A program made the position numbers and the translations under genes. This document shows, one piece after another, positions 51,445 to 63,514 of a DNA stretch of 64,000 nucleotides. The notes beneath the pieces were generated by a model. The model did not search any database. It was given only the letters and a program-made list of their open reading frames with translations, and had not been told where the DNA came from. The DNA is from Arthrobacter ruber (GTDB lineage Bacteria > Actinomycetota > Actinomycetes > Actinomycetales > Micrococcaceae). The stretch spans positions 186,001-250,000 of the forward strand of contig NZ_PPTH01000015.1 in assembly GCF_002954225.1 (NCBI RefSeq), in the 5' to 3' direction. Positions within the stretch are counted from its first letter, which is position 1. Every line of letters starts with the position of its first letter.

Positions 51445-52820
51445 CAGTCGAGGACCGCCACGAGTCCGGGCAGTCGGCCGATACCCTCGCAGGCGCGGGG
51501 TACGACGACGTCCCCTCGGGCGCTGCCCGCGACGAGGACGGCGCTGCCCGCGACGAGGACGGCGCTGCCCGCGACGAGGACGGTGCTGCCGACCCTTCGG
51601 ACGCGGCCCCGGCCTTCGGCCCCGCGGACCCCGTGCCCGACACCACGCCTGATCCAGCCGCCGACCCCTCAGCGGCCGCCCCCGACGCCGCCGCCTCGAC
51701 GGCCCCGAAGGCCGTGTGGCAGCTCCAGTCCGACATGGCGACCGACGGCTCCCCGGTGCCGCCGGCGGCGAGTCCGGGAGAGCTGGACCGCGAGGCCATC
51801 CGGCGCCTCGAACGTGAACTCCTCGGCGCGGAACGCACGCTCAAGCGCCGCGACATCGCCGCGGGCGCCGGGGTGTCGCTGCTCTCCGCACGCAAGCTGT
51901 GGCGTGCCATGGGCTTCCCGAACATCGGGGACGACGACGTCGCCTTCACGGAGAAGGACCTCGGGGCGCTGACCACGATCATCGACCTCGTGCGCCAGGA
52001 GCAGCTCACCGAGGACGCCGCCATCTCGATCACCCGCGCCGTGGGCCAGATGACGGACCGCATGGTGGTGTGGCAGATCGAGGCCATCGTCGAGGAGATG
52101 GTGGCGCAGCGCGGGCTGACGGATGCCGATGCCCGCAAGACGCTCGTCTCCGAGCTGCCGGACCTGATCGACCCCCTCGAACGCACCCTCGTCTACGCGT
52201 GGCGCCGGCAGATGAACGCCGCCGTCCAGCGGCTCGCGCTGCGCGCCGAATCGGGCCTGCGCTCCAGCGAGGCGGGGCGCGACGGCGACGAGCAGGACGC
52301 ACCGCTGCCGCTCGCCCGCGCCGTGGGGTTCGCGGACCTCGTCTCCTACACGAGTCTCTCGCGCCAGATGAACGAGCGCACGCTCGCCCAACTCGTGCAG
52401 CGCTTCGAGAACAAGAGCGCCGAGATCATCTCCGTGGGCGGAGGGCGCCTCGTGAAGACGATCGGCGACGAGGTCCTCTACATCGCCGAATCCCCCGAGG
52501 CCGGGGCCGAGATCTCCCTGGCACTGGCCAAGGCGTTCTCCGAGGACGAGTTCCTGCCCTCGGCGCGCTGCTCCCTCGTCTGGGGACGTGTCCTGTCGAG
52601 GCTCGGCGACATCTACGGTCCCACCGTGAACCTCGCCGCACGCCTCACGGCGCTCGCCGACCCGGGGGAGGTGCTCGTGGACTCCGCGACCGCTGCCACG
52701 CTGACGCACAACGAGAAGTTCGTCCTCACGCCCCACGAGCCCCGCCAGGTGCGCGGCTTCGGCGAGGTCCGGCCGGTCACGCTGGCGCGGGGCACGGGCA
52801 CCGGGATCATCCTGGACTGA
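51441..52820 (+). CDS. Class III adenylate cyclase with N-terminal regulatory domain
   Basis: A 459-residue cyclase. After a disordered acidic N-terminus with three copies of ARDEDGA, a helical regulatory domain follows (about 120-250; RDIAAGAGVSLLSARKLWRA), resembling the pH-sensing autoinhibitory domain of mycobacterial Rv1264. The catalytic domain (about 290-450) has metal Asp residues in VGFADLV and TIGDEV, the adenine-selecting Lys in RLVKTIGDE, the Asp in LGDIYGPTVNLAARL and the transition-state Asn/Arg in NLAAR. It should make cAMP from ATP. The GTG start is overlapped with the PH gene, so membrane PH protein and cyclase are made together. Confidence 0.9.
   Translation: MTVEDRHESGQSADTLAGAGYDDVPSGAARDEDGAARDEDGAARDEDGAADPSDAAPAFGPADPVPDTTPDPAADPSAAAPDAAASTAPKAVWQLQSDMATDGSPVPPAASPGELDREAIRRLERELLGAERTLKRRDIAAGAGVSLLSARKLWRAMGFPNIGDDDVAFTEKDLGALTTIIDLVRQEQLTEDAAISITRAVGQMTDRMVVWQIEAIVEEMVAQRGLTDADARKTLVSELPDLIDPLERTLVYAWRRQMNAAVQRLALRAESGLRSSEAGRDGDEQDAPLPLARAVGFADLVSYTSLSRQMNERTLAQLVQRFENKSAEIISVGGGRLVKTIGDEVLYIAESPEAGAEISLALAKAFSEDEFLPSARCSLVWGRVLSRLGDIYGPTVNLAARLTALADPGEVLVDSATAATLTHNEKFVLTPHEPRQVRGFGEVRPVTLARGTGTGIILD
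51519..51581 (+). repeat. 3 x 21-bp perfect in-frame tandem repeat
   Basis: Three exact copies of a 21-base unit starting GGCGCTGCCC encode the ARDEDGA repeats in the cyclase N-terminus. Copy number may vary between strains because exact tandem copies slip. Confidence 0.85.
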
Positions 52821-53089
52821 CGGCGCCCGGCCCTGGCCGTATCCCTGGCGCCGCGTGGAACTGCCGGAGACCGCCTGTATGGGCGGCCTGCAGCATGACC
52901 ACAGGGGAACAAGCGGCTCTTCGGTTTCGACCGCATCGCGTCGCAGCACAGGCTGGTCGGGGCCGGCCGCCGCGGTCACCGAGGTCAGCCGCCCCCGGCG
53001 TTCCTGGCCCCGTTCCCACGCCGGGCATGCACCGACCCGCGGGTGGTGCCTGACACGGATGGGGAAACCCAGCAGGGCAGAATGGGGAG
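52821..53089. other. Intergenic region before the PP2C cluster
   Basis: About 269 bases without a supported gene. A 52-codon frame from 52895 has no ribosome site and no resemblance. A CTGACA at 53050 and CAGAAT at 53078-53083 lie near the small ORF, but their spacing is too long for a normal promoter. Confidence 0.4.
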
Positions 53090-53215
53090 ATGATCGACGA
53101 GCTCATCGCATCCTGCGACCAAGGGCGCCCGGTGTCCGGGACCCATCCGCACGTCCGCATCGATGGCCGAGCACTGCCGGCCTCCAGTCGCAGCGTCCTG
53201 GTGGTGCGCCCGTGA
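53090..53215 (+). CDS. Putative 41-codon ORF coupled to PP2C gene
   Basis: An ATG-TGA frame of 41 residues (MIDELIASCDQGRPVSG...) whose stop overlaps the PP2C GTG as GTGA. CAGAAT lies 6 bases before the ATG, like the leaderless boxes in this window. The end (ALPASSRSVLVVRP) looks like a strand-rich piece of a domain, so this could be a remnant or a short peptide. No family is recognised. Confidence 0.35.
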   Translation: MIDELIASCDQGRPVSGTHPHVRIDGRALPASSRSVLVVRP

Positions 53216-54216
53216 CCGATCACCGCCCCGGGGCCGCCGCACCCCGCGACGTGTGCCTGAGCTACGGCTTCGCGACCGACCGCGGACTGCGCAGGGAACT
53301 CAACGAGGACTCCCTGATCGCCTCCGAACCCGTCTTCGCGGTGGCCGACGGCATGGGCGGGCACGAGGCGGGCGAGATCGCCAGCGGCATCTGCGTCCGC
53401 ACGCTGGGCGACAGTCCGATCATCGGACGCCACCTGCCGGAGTTCTCGGCCGCGGACCTCGAGGCACTCATCGAGGACGCCGACCGCGAGATCCGGCGAC
53501 AGACGGGCGGCCAGGCCGGGACGACCCTCACGGGCGTGGTGCTCGTGCAGGAGGCCGGGATGCCCTACTGGCTCTTCTTCAACGTGGGGGACTCACGGAC
53601 GTACCGCCTGAGCCAGGGCCAGTTCGGGCAGATCTCGGTGGACCACTCCGAGGTCCAGGAGCTCGTGGACCTCGGGACCATCACCTCCGAGGAGGCCCGG
53701 ACGCACCCGCGTCGGCACGTGGTCACGCGTGCCTTGGGGACGGGCGACGACGCGGAGGCCGACTTCTGGCTCATGCCCGTCGAGGAGGGCGACCGCATCC
53801 TCATCTGCTCCGACGGTCTCAGCGGGGAAGTCACCGACGACGGCATCTACTCCGTGCTGAGCACCGTGCGCGATCCGCAGCAGGCCTGCGAGGAACTCGT
53901 CGACGCAACGCTCCGCTCAGGTGCCCGCGACAACGTCACCCTGATCGTCGTCGACGCGACCGGGGTGGGCGACGACGCGGAGACGCTGACCACGGCACCA
54001 CGCGGCGGCACCTTCGCGGCCGACGTCGGACACGCCGTCGAGACGGGCACCCACCCCGCGCAGCCCGGCACTCCGCAGTCCGGCACTCCGCAGTCCGGCA
54101 CTCCGCAGCCGGGTTCGTCTCCGGAGGACGGCCCGAGGCCCGCGGGCGCCCATGCGGTCTCCCTGGCGGACCTCGACGGCTTCTCGGGACAGCGGATCCC
54201 GGGGGATCAGGAATGA
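53212..54216 (+). CDS. PP2C-family Ser/Thr protein phosphatase
   Basis: A 334-residue phosphatase. Metal-site motifs: RRELNEDSLI (D33), VADGMGGHEAGE (D46), VGDSRTYRLS, CSDGLSGEV and ARDNVTLIVV, together a full PP2C/PstP core to about residue 250. The C-terminal 80 residues are disordered with three PQSGTPQ-like repeats and no membrane helix, unlike PstP. It would remove phosphate from Ser/Thr proteins. The GTG start overlaps the 41-codon ORF, and its stop overlaps the next gene (ATGA). The nearest kinase is 16 kb away. Confidence 0.92.
   Translation: MTDHRPGAAAPRDVCLSYGFATDRGLRRELNEDSLIASEPVFAVADGMGGHEAGEIASGICVRTLGDSPIIGRHLPEFSAADLEALIEDADREIRRQTGGQAGTTLTGVVLVQEAGMPYWLFFNVGDSRTYRLSQGQFGQISVDHSEVQELVDLGTITSEEARTHPRRHVVTRALGTGDDAEADFWLMPVEEGDRILICSDGLSGEVTDDGIYSVLSTVRDPQQACEELVDATLRSGARDNVTLIVVDATGVGDDAETLTTAPRGGTFAADVGHAVETGTHPAQPGTPQSGTPQSGTPQPGSSPEDGPRPAGAHAVSLADLDGFSGQRIPGDQE
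54061..54105 (+). repeat. 3 x 15-bp in-frame tandem repeat
   Basis: Three copies of a 15-base unit (CAGyCCGGCACTCCG) encode QPGTP/QSGTP repeats in the tail of the PP2C protein. Confidence 0.8.
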
Positions 54217-55067
54217 CCGCCGGCCAGGTTCCGGCCTACTCCTATGTCCCGGGCGACTGGACAGTGCTCGTGCGCGGAAGCATCCTCGCGGCGCTGCCCG
54301 CCGGAACCGACCCGGCCATCATCGCGGCGGTCTGGGATGCCATGGACGACGACGTCGGAACCGCCCCGCTCCTGCCTCTCGTGATCGGCGGAGCCGAGGC
54401 GGAATCCGCCGTCATGCCTTCGTTCGCCCTCGCCTCGACCGCAGGACGCCTGCAGGTGATCCTGCGGGGACACGTGACCCTCACCGTCACCGGCTCCACC
54501 GGGTCCGCCACCTACTCAGGGGAGCGGGCCGTCACCTGGGCCGAACACCTGATCGAAGACGCCTTCTCCTCCTTCACGCTGACCTGCGGACCGGCAACGG
54601 GCTCGGAATCGTCGCTGCCGCTGGTCGGAGGCGCCGTACTCGCAGGCTCGATCAGGGCCACCCCGGCCGGTTCCGGCGCCGGCGCGCCGGCACGTGCTGC
54701 CGCTGATGCCGGCCTGCAGCAGGCACGTACCACAGGCTCTGACCGAGGGGCGGGCAGCGCGACCCTGCCCGCCGTGCCCCTCGCGGAGCCGGAAAGCGTC
54801 GGCATGATGGACCCCGAGCTCGAAGCCGAGCCGTCCCCGGCCGTCGGCGAGCAGCTCACTGCGCCCCCGGCGCACGCTGCAGCCGACCCCGCGGACGGCG
54901 ACGATGACGCAGCCACCGGTCCGGGCCTCGTCGTGACAAGTGTCCCGGCCGATGTCGCCGATCCATCCGTGGCGTCCGCCGTGGAGCCGCTCGCCCCGGA
55001 GACGTCGGCCCCGGACATCGAACCTCAGAAGGAAGGCAGACCCACTCATGGCCGAAGCACCGAATGA
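54213..55067 (+). CDS. Unrecognised signalling-cluster protein with folded N-domain
   Basis: A 284-residue soluble protein. Residues 1-125 look folded (AYSYVPGDWTVLVRGSILAALPAG..., then alternating strands such as LQVILRGHVTLTVTG). Residues 125-284 are Ala/Pro/Asp-rich and disordered. The N-domain resembles that of proteins which in related clusters may carry a C-terminal FHA domain (recollection, not checked); no FHA motif (GR..S..H..I) is visible here. ATGA overlap with PP2C and 20-base overlap with the AAA+ gene show strict co-translation. I do not recognise a family or function. Confidence 0.7.
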   Translation: MTAGQVPAYSYVPGDWTVLVRGSILAALPAGTDPAIIAAVWDAMDDDVGTAPLLPLVIGGAEAESAVMPSFALASTAGRLQVILRGHVTLTVTGSTGSATYSGERAVTWAEHLIEDAFSSFTLTCGPATGSESSLPLVGGAVLAGSIRATPAGSGAGAPARAAADAGLQQARTTGSDRGAGSATLPAVPLAEPESVGMMDPELEAEPSPAVGEQLTAPPAHAAADPADGDDDAATGPGLVVTSVPADVADPSVASAVEPLAPETSAPDIEPQKEGRPTHGRSTE

Positions 55068-56373
55068 TGCGATCGTGGCAAGCCTCCGCAGGGCGCTGGA
55101 GGCGAACCCGGACGACGCCGTGCTGAGGCTCCACCTCGCGCAGACGCTCCTCAGCGGAGGGGATCCCGCCGGTGCCATCACGGAGGCGAGCGTCGCGCTG
55201 CGGTCGGACCCGGGGAACGGGCAGGCACTGGGACTGCTCGCGGCGGCGGCCACCGCGCTGAGCACGCCCCCGGCGTCCGCCACTCCCGGTGCGCCGGCCG
55301 CACCCGTCGCTCCGGCCGGATCCGCAGCCCCGCCTGTACCCGCAGCGCCGGCCGTCCCGGCAGCCCCTCCTGAGCCCGGCACCTTCGACTGGGAGCAGGC
55401 CGAGCACGAGGTGGGCAGCACGGTGCCGCCACCGTTCGTAGAGCGTGTCCCGGTCGGCCCCCTGGCCGACGACGACGCGGCAGCGCCGGTGGAGGTAGCC
55501 CGCGAGACGGTCACCCTGGCCGACGTCGGCGGCCTCGACGACGTGAAGCGCCGGCTCGAGGAGTCCTTCCTCGCCCCGATGCGCAACGCGGAGGTGGCGA
55601 AGGCCTTCGGCAAGTCACTGCGCGGCGGGTTGCTGCTGTACGGGCCGCCGGGCTGCGGCAAGACCTTCCTCGCCCGCGCCGTCGCGGGCGAGCTGGGCGC
55701 CACCTTCATGTCGGTGTCCATGACCGACGTGATCGGCCCCCACATCGGCGAGACCCAGAGGAACCTGAAGGCGGTCTTCGACGAGGCCCGCGGTCAGGCC
55801 CCCACGGTGCTCTTCATCGACGAGATCGACTCCATCGGGATGCGGCGCGGCGCCCTCTCCGGTGGGGGTGCCGCCTGGCTCCGGCAGATGGTCAACGAAC
55901 TGCTGATGCAGCTCGATTCGATGAGCGGGGACAACGACGGCCTGTACGTCCTGGCGGCGACCAACAACCCGTGGGACCTCGACGAGGCGCTGCTGCGGCC
56001 CGGCCGCCTGGACCGCACCATCCTCGTGAGCCCCCCGGATCCGAACGCGCGCGCCTCGATCCTGCGCCACCATCTGCGGGACCGGCCCATCGCGGGCATC
56101 GACGTCGAGCACCTCGCCTCGGTGACGGACGGCTTCTCCGGCGCCGACCTGGAACACCTGGCCGTCACCGCCGCGGAGAAGGCCATGATGCAGTCCATCG
56201 CCCAGGGGTCCATCAGCCCGATCACCATGGACCACCTCGGTGCCGCGCTGCGCGAGATCAAGCCGAGCACCGTGGCCTGGCTCGAATCGGCCCGCAACGT
56301 GGTGAGGTTCTCCAACGCGAACGGCCGCTACGACGACCTCGCGGCGCTGCTGAGCGGCAAGAAGCGCCGGTGA
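55048..56373 (+). CDS. AAA+ ATPase with TPR-like N-terminus
   Basis: A 441-residue ATPase. Residues 5-75 form TPR-like helical repeats (ANPDDAVLRLHLAQTLLSGG); a Pro/Ala-rich linker follows (75-110); the AAA module (about 155-360) has Walker A GPPGCGKT (199-206), Walker B VLFIDEID (254-260), sensor ATNNP and the arginine-finger region LLRPGRLDR. It is close to the p97/FtsH/Cdc48 branch but has one AAA module and no protease domain. It may remodel or unfold a partner, with the TPR part picking it. Co-translated between the unknown protein and the TPR membrane protein. Confidence 0.9.
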   Translation: MAEAPNDAIVASLRRALEANPDDAVLRLHLAQTLLSGGDPAGAITEASVALRSDPGNGQALGLLAAAATALSTPPASATPGAPAAPVAPAGSAAPPVPAAPAVPAAPPEPGTFDWEQAEHEVGSTVPPPFVERVPVGPLADDDAAAPVEVARETVTLADVGGLDDVKRRLEESFLAPMRNAEVAKAFGKSLRGGLLLYGPPGCGKTFLARAVAGELGATFMSVSMTDVIGPHIGETQRNLKAVFDEARGQAPTVLFIDEIDSIGMRRGALSGGGAAWLRQMVNELLMQLDSMSGDNDGLYVLAATNNPWDLDEALLRPGRLDRTILVSPPDPNARASILRHHLRDRPIAGIDVEHLASVTDGFSGADLEHLAVTAAEKAMMQSIAQGSISPITMDHLGAALREIKPSTVAWLESARNVVRFSNANGRYDDLAALLSGKKRR

Positions 56374-57839
56374 GCGAGGTCGTCGACCTCGACGTCCTGT
56401 CCAACCGCTTCACGATCCTCGCCGCCCAGCAGCGCGGCCGCGACGCGATCGACCTGCTGGAGCCCCAGGCGGCCTTCCACGGGGACGAGCCCCTCTACTG
56501 GGTGCTCCTCGGGAGGGCGTTCGCGATGGAGCAGCGGTTCCTCGACGCCGAACACGCCGCACGCCGGGCGGTGAGCCTCGAGCCGGGGGCTGCCGCGACG
56601 CAGCTGACGCTCCTGCTCGCGCTCATCGGCCGGCGGCGGGCCGACGAGGCGGTGGACCTCGGCTGGTACATCGTCGAGCACCACGCGGAGGAGTACGAGG
56701 CCCACTACTGGCTCAGCCAGGCGCTGCTCGCCCGACGGCGTGACCACCAGGACCTCGTCGTCGCCCACCAGGCCGCGCGGCACGCGCTCTCGCTGAACGC
56801 GGACGCCGACGCGTTCGCCCAGGCAGCACAGACGGCGTCCCTCCTCGACGACGACCGCGAGGCCCGGGCGCTCCTGGCCGCCGGACTCGCGCACTTCCCG
56901 CAGGACCGCGACCTCCTCCTGCTCAGCGGGCGGATCAGGGGCGGGGAGACGGTCGTGGGGTCGCGCGAGGAGCTCGTCGGGGGGATCCTGCGGCAGAGCC
57001 CGTTCGACGCCCCCGCCGAGGCGGACCTCGCCTCCAGTCCGCTGCGCTGGGTGCGCACGCACCTGTTCCACCTCTGGTACCACGTGCTGGGTTTCGCCCT
57101 GCTGGCGGTCGTCCTGCTGCCGGTACCCGTGCTGCTCGGGGTCGCCCTGCTGGCCGGAGGGATCCACGCCGCGCTGGTCGTCCGGAGCTACAGGCGGCTG
57201 GAGGCCGTCCTTCCCGGGGGCTACCTGCGGGAGCAGCTGACGGACCCGGTGCGCGGCAGGAACAGCGCCGCGGCGCTCGTGGCAGCCGCCGTCCTGGTCC
57301 TCGGAGGCACGGTCCTCGCCGCCCTCCACCCGGACCTCGGCCCCGGCGCCGGCGACGGGATCCTCGTGCTGGCCGCCGTCGTCCTGGCCGGGGGACTGCT
57401 CTCGGTCCAGCGGGCGCTGGCCCGGCTGGCCGTGGCAGGGCATCCCGAGGACCGCCGGCGGCAGGACTACCACCTCATCCGCTTCGGGGACAACGCGTCG
57501 TCCCAGCGGAGCTACTGGCTGGCCGCACTCGCCGGGATCGTCCTCGTGATGGTCACGGCGAGCACCGGGGGCGATGCCACGGCCGGGGCCGGCATGCTGT
57601 CCGTCGGGATCCTGTGGGCCGTCAAGACCGTGGACCTGGCGGTCCACTCGCGGGCGGTGGCCGGCGGCGACAACCCCTGGGTCACCGGTGCGGCACTGAG
57701 CCGGCCCGGGCGGGGCAGGCAGACGGTGCGCGGCCGGCTCCTCGGTGTGCGGTTCCTGCTGGTCATGTTCCTCGTCAGCTGCTTCACCTGCCTCCTCGGC
57801 TTCGGCATCTTCATCGGCGGGTTCATCGAGGGCTCCTAG
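56370..57839 (+). CDS. TPR-repeat membrane protein
   Basis: A 489-residue protein. Residues 1-190 are TPR-like helical repeats (AFHGDEPLYWVLLGRAFAMEQ, EEYEAHYWLSQALLARR); then six hydrophobic segments at about 235-265, 290-312, 320-340, 375-395, 398-420 and 455-480. The GTG overlaps the AAA+ stop (GTGA). It may be the membrane end of the PP2C/AAA+ unit, docking the ATPase through TPR-TPR contact (inference). No known family is recognised. Confidence 0.8.
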   Translation: MSEVVDLDVLSNRFTILAAQQRGRDAIDLLEPQAAFHGDEPLYWVLLGRAFAMEQRFLDAEHAARRAVSLEPGAAATQLTLLLALIGRRRADEAVDLGWYIVEHHAEEYEAHYWLSQALLARRRDHQDLVVAHQAARHALSLNADADAFAQAAQTASLLDDDREARALLAAGLAHFPQDRDLLLLSGRIRGGETVVGSREELVGGILRQSPFDAPAEADLASSPLRWVRTHLFHLWYHVLGFALLAVVLLPVPVLLGVALLAGGIHAALVVRSYRRLEAVLPGGYLREQLTDPVRGRNSAAALVAAAVLVLGGTVLAALHPDLGPGAGDGILVLAAVVLAGGLLSVQRALARLAVAGHPEDRRRQDYHLIRFGDNASSQRSYWLAALAGIVLVMVTASTGGDATAGAGMLSVGILWAVKTVDLAVHSRAVAGGDNPWVTGAALSRPGRGRQTVRGRLLGVRFLLVMFLVSCFTCLLGFGIFIGGFIEGS

Positions 57840-57877
57840 CGTCCCTGCCACGACGGTGGCCCGTGTCAGGGCCGTAG

Positions 57878-61067
<3,190 letters not shown>

Positions 61068-61071
<4 letters not shown>

Positions 61072-61535
61072 CGACGCCGTCCTGGCAGAAGATCCTGTCC
61101 ACGCTGGCCGGCGAGCGCTCCCGCGAGCTGTACGCGCGGGCCGTGCTCGGGCAGCCGCTGGACGCGTCTTCGAAGGAGCTGCAGCGCCTGGTCGACGCCG
61201 GGCTGCTCACGGCGGACCGTGCCGTCGACGGTCAGCTGTTCAAGGACGTCCTCGCCGCGGCCGGGTCCGGCACGCCGAAGGGCGTGGACCGGTTCTTCCG
61301 GGAGGGGCGGATCGACGGATTGCCGCGGGCCGGGCAGGATCGCACCGACCTGCTGGCGCACCTCGCGGAGCGGCTGCTGCCCGCCGACGAGGAGCTCGGC
61401 GAGCCCGAGGTCAACCGCCTGCTCGCCACCGTCACCCGCGACATCCCGACCCTGCGCCGGGCACTCGTGGATGCCGGGTACCTGGAGCGGTACCCGGACG
61501 GGACGGGTTACCGGCGGGTCGTCGGGACGTCCTGA
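61068..61535 (+). CDS. DUF2087 domain protein
   Basis: A 155-residue protein with helix-turn-helix-like N-part (about 5-75) and a C-terminal DUF2087 region (about 78-152; RIDGLPRAGQDRTDLLAHLA, EVNRLLATVTRDIPTLRRAL). DUF2087 proteins are small, often fused to or near transcription regulators, and function is unknown. ATGA overlap with the phosphatase gene marks it as the last gene of the ligA unit. Confidence 0.85.
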
Positions 61536-61625
61536 GCGACCGCCGGGGCCTCTGGCGCGAGGACCGTCGGCACGCATGCCGTGAGCGGAGCTGCCGCCGG
61601 TCGTGGTGCCCTCGGTCCGGCGCCG

Positions 61626-63128
61626 TCAGTCGAGGTGCCGGAACCGCGGCCAGAGCTCCGACCACGGCCGGGTGCGCTCGCACACGAGGACCGGTTGCCC
61701 CTGTTCCTCGTTGTCGACGTCGAGACCGTTGTCCAGGCGCGTCACCTCCTCGCAGGACGCGAACAGGCTCCTCGCCAGCTCGGCCTGCTCGCCCACCACG
61801 ACCACGGTCCGTGCGTCCTCCGGCGGGGCGGAGAGGTGGTACAGCTCGTTGTGCCCGCTGTGCACCGCCGGCAGGCCGAGGTCCGGCCCGTACCGGTGCA
61901 GGGCGCCGGCCTCGCCGTAGTTGGTGGCGATCAGCGTGGCGTCGGAGGGGTCCGGGAGGTTCCGTACGACGTCGGCGACCTGGTCGGCGTAGGCAGGCCA
62001 CCCCACCTGGTCGCGGGCCAGCTGGTTGATGCCGGGGATCGGGGTCTGCCCCAGGACGCCTACCGGGATGACGGGCAGCGTGATGACGGCGCAGGCGACG
62101 GCATTGACCGCCACCGTGGTCCGCGCCGCCCGGCGTCGCCCCGGGGAGTGCATGATGGCGGCGGCGGGTACGCATCCGACGGCGAAGAGCACGATGACGA
62201 GTCCCGCCGGGTAGTAGATCTGCCCTCCGGCCGCGAAGGCGAGGACCAGGAGCACCACGAAGGCTGCGGCGATGCAGCGCGCAGGTCTCCAGTCGGTGCG
62301 GCGCAGCAGGTGCCACCAGCCGAGGCACCAGACGAGGGCCAGCGGCGGGCCGACGGTCAGGAACAGGAACCACCACATGTCCACCCGGGTGTCCGCCGCG
62401 TTGTTCTCGTTCAGGGCGGCCCCCATGGCCAGCTGCGGCCAGCCGTGCGCGGCCTGGTACACCAGGTTGGGCGCCGCCACGATCAGGGTGAGGGCACCGC
62501 CGAGCCAGGGCCAGGGCGTGGACAGCACCCGGCGGGGGCCGGTGACGACCAGCCCGGCCAGCAGGGAGACCAGCAGCCCCGCGATCAGCAGCTTGTTGTA
62601 GGTGGCGAGGCCGGCGATGGTCCCGGCGGCCAGCCACCATCCCGGCGCGTCCCTCAGCAGCGCCCGGACCACGCACAGGACGACGGCGGGCCAGAACACG
62701 AGGTCCACCGACGCGGTCAGCATGACGTGGCCGAAGAGCAGGGGGACCACACCGAAGCCGAATCCCCACGCGCACAGGCCCTGCGCGTACGCTGCGCCGC
62801 CGAACTCCCTGGTGATCAGGACCACCACCACGAGTGCCAGGACGGTCGAGAGGGTGGCGGGGATCCGGACGGCCCATACCTCGTCCGCGACGAGACCGAA
62901 GGACCGCACCAGCCACGGGGTCAGGGGCGGCTGGTCGAGGTACCCCCAGGCGGGAGGGAGCATCCGGAAGTACAGCTCGTCTCGGTGGTAACCGTAGCTC
63001 CCCGACACGAGCGTGAGCAGCAGGCAGAGCACCACCGCGGGCACGGCCACCGTGCGGGTCGCGAAGGGCGGCAGGGGCCGCGGCGTCACCCGGGACGACG
63101 TTGTGCGCATCCTCCTGTCACCGATCAT
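61626..63128 (-). CDS. GT39-type membrane glycosyltransferase
   Basis: A 500-residue, 11-13 TM protein like ArnT/PMT. A catalytic Asp-Glu pair follows TM1 in GYHRDELYFRML (about 47-58); YLDQPPLTPWLV is the second loop motif. It moves a sugar from polyprenyl-phosphate to an acceptor outside the membrane (lipid, glycan or protein). The C-terminal soluble part is about 130 residues. The start is unsure: ATG at 63128 or 63110; AGGAGG lies directly before the latter. Convergent with the DUF2087 gene. Confidence 0.88.
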   Translation of the reverse strand: MIGDRRMRTTSSRVTPRPLPPFATRTVAVPAVVLCLLLTLVSGSYGYHRDELYFRMLPPAWGYLDQPPLTPWLVRSFGLVADEVWAVRIPATLSTVLALVVVVLITREFGGAAYAQGLCAWGFGFGVVPLLFGHVMLTASVDLVFWPAVVLCVVRALLRDAPGWWLAAGTIAGLATYNKLLIAGLLVSLLAGLVVTGPRRVLSTPWPWLGGALTLIVAAPNLVYQAAHGWPQLAMGAALNENNAADTRVDMWWFLFLTVGPPLALVWCLGWWHLLRRTDWRPARCIAAAFVVLLVLAFAAGGQIYYPAGLVIVLFAVGCVPAAAIMHSPGRRRAARTTVAVNAVACAVITLPVIPVGVLGQTPIPGINQLARDQVGWPAYADQVADVVRNLPDPSDATLIATNYGEAGALHRYGPDLGLPAVHSGHNELYHLSAPPEDARTVVVVGEQAELARSLFASCEEVTRLDNGLDVDNEEQGQPVLVCERTRPWSELWPRFRHLD

Positions 63129-63514
63129 CGGTGCCGCTCACGTCCGGTCCGGCGGGTGAGTGGCACATGATCCCCTTCGTCGCGGTCCGGCCGGCGTCAC
63201 GGCCGGGTCGGTGCCGGGTCCCTCCCGCGGCATGGGTGCGCGGAGGAGGACCAGGGCGGGCTCGGCAGGGCCGCTTGCAGTGTTGCATCCCGGGCGGCAC
63301 GGCACCAGAGGCCGCGCACCGTGCTCGTGACCTGCCGCCTCCGGGGAAGGCCTGCCGCCCTGCGCCGATGCCGTACGCGGCCGAGGGAGCGGCCGAGGGA
63401 GCGGACGTGGGACCGCAGATCGCAGGGGGATGGCGGAGGCACCCTCCCCGCGCGAGAATCGTGGGAGCGGACGCCGACTCTCCGGCGCCGGCGGGCGGAG
63501 GTGGAGGAGGCACC
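63129..63514. other. Divergent intergenic region, GT39/small membrane gene
   Basis: About 386 bases without a supported gene. It contains a 12-bp tandem repeat (63377-63400) and, at its right end, the strong GGAGGAGG ribosome site of the next gene. Confidence 0.5.
63377..63400. repeat. 2 x 12-bp tandem repeat
   Basis: Two exact copies of GCGGCCGAGGGA followed by GCGG. No function is seen. Confidence 0.7.

Noticed and set aside
52895-53053. 52-codon frame before the PP2C cluster
   Set aside because: Arg/Pro/Gly-rich, no ribosome site, not coupled to a neighbour.
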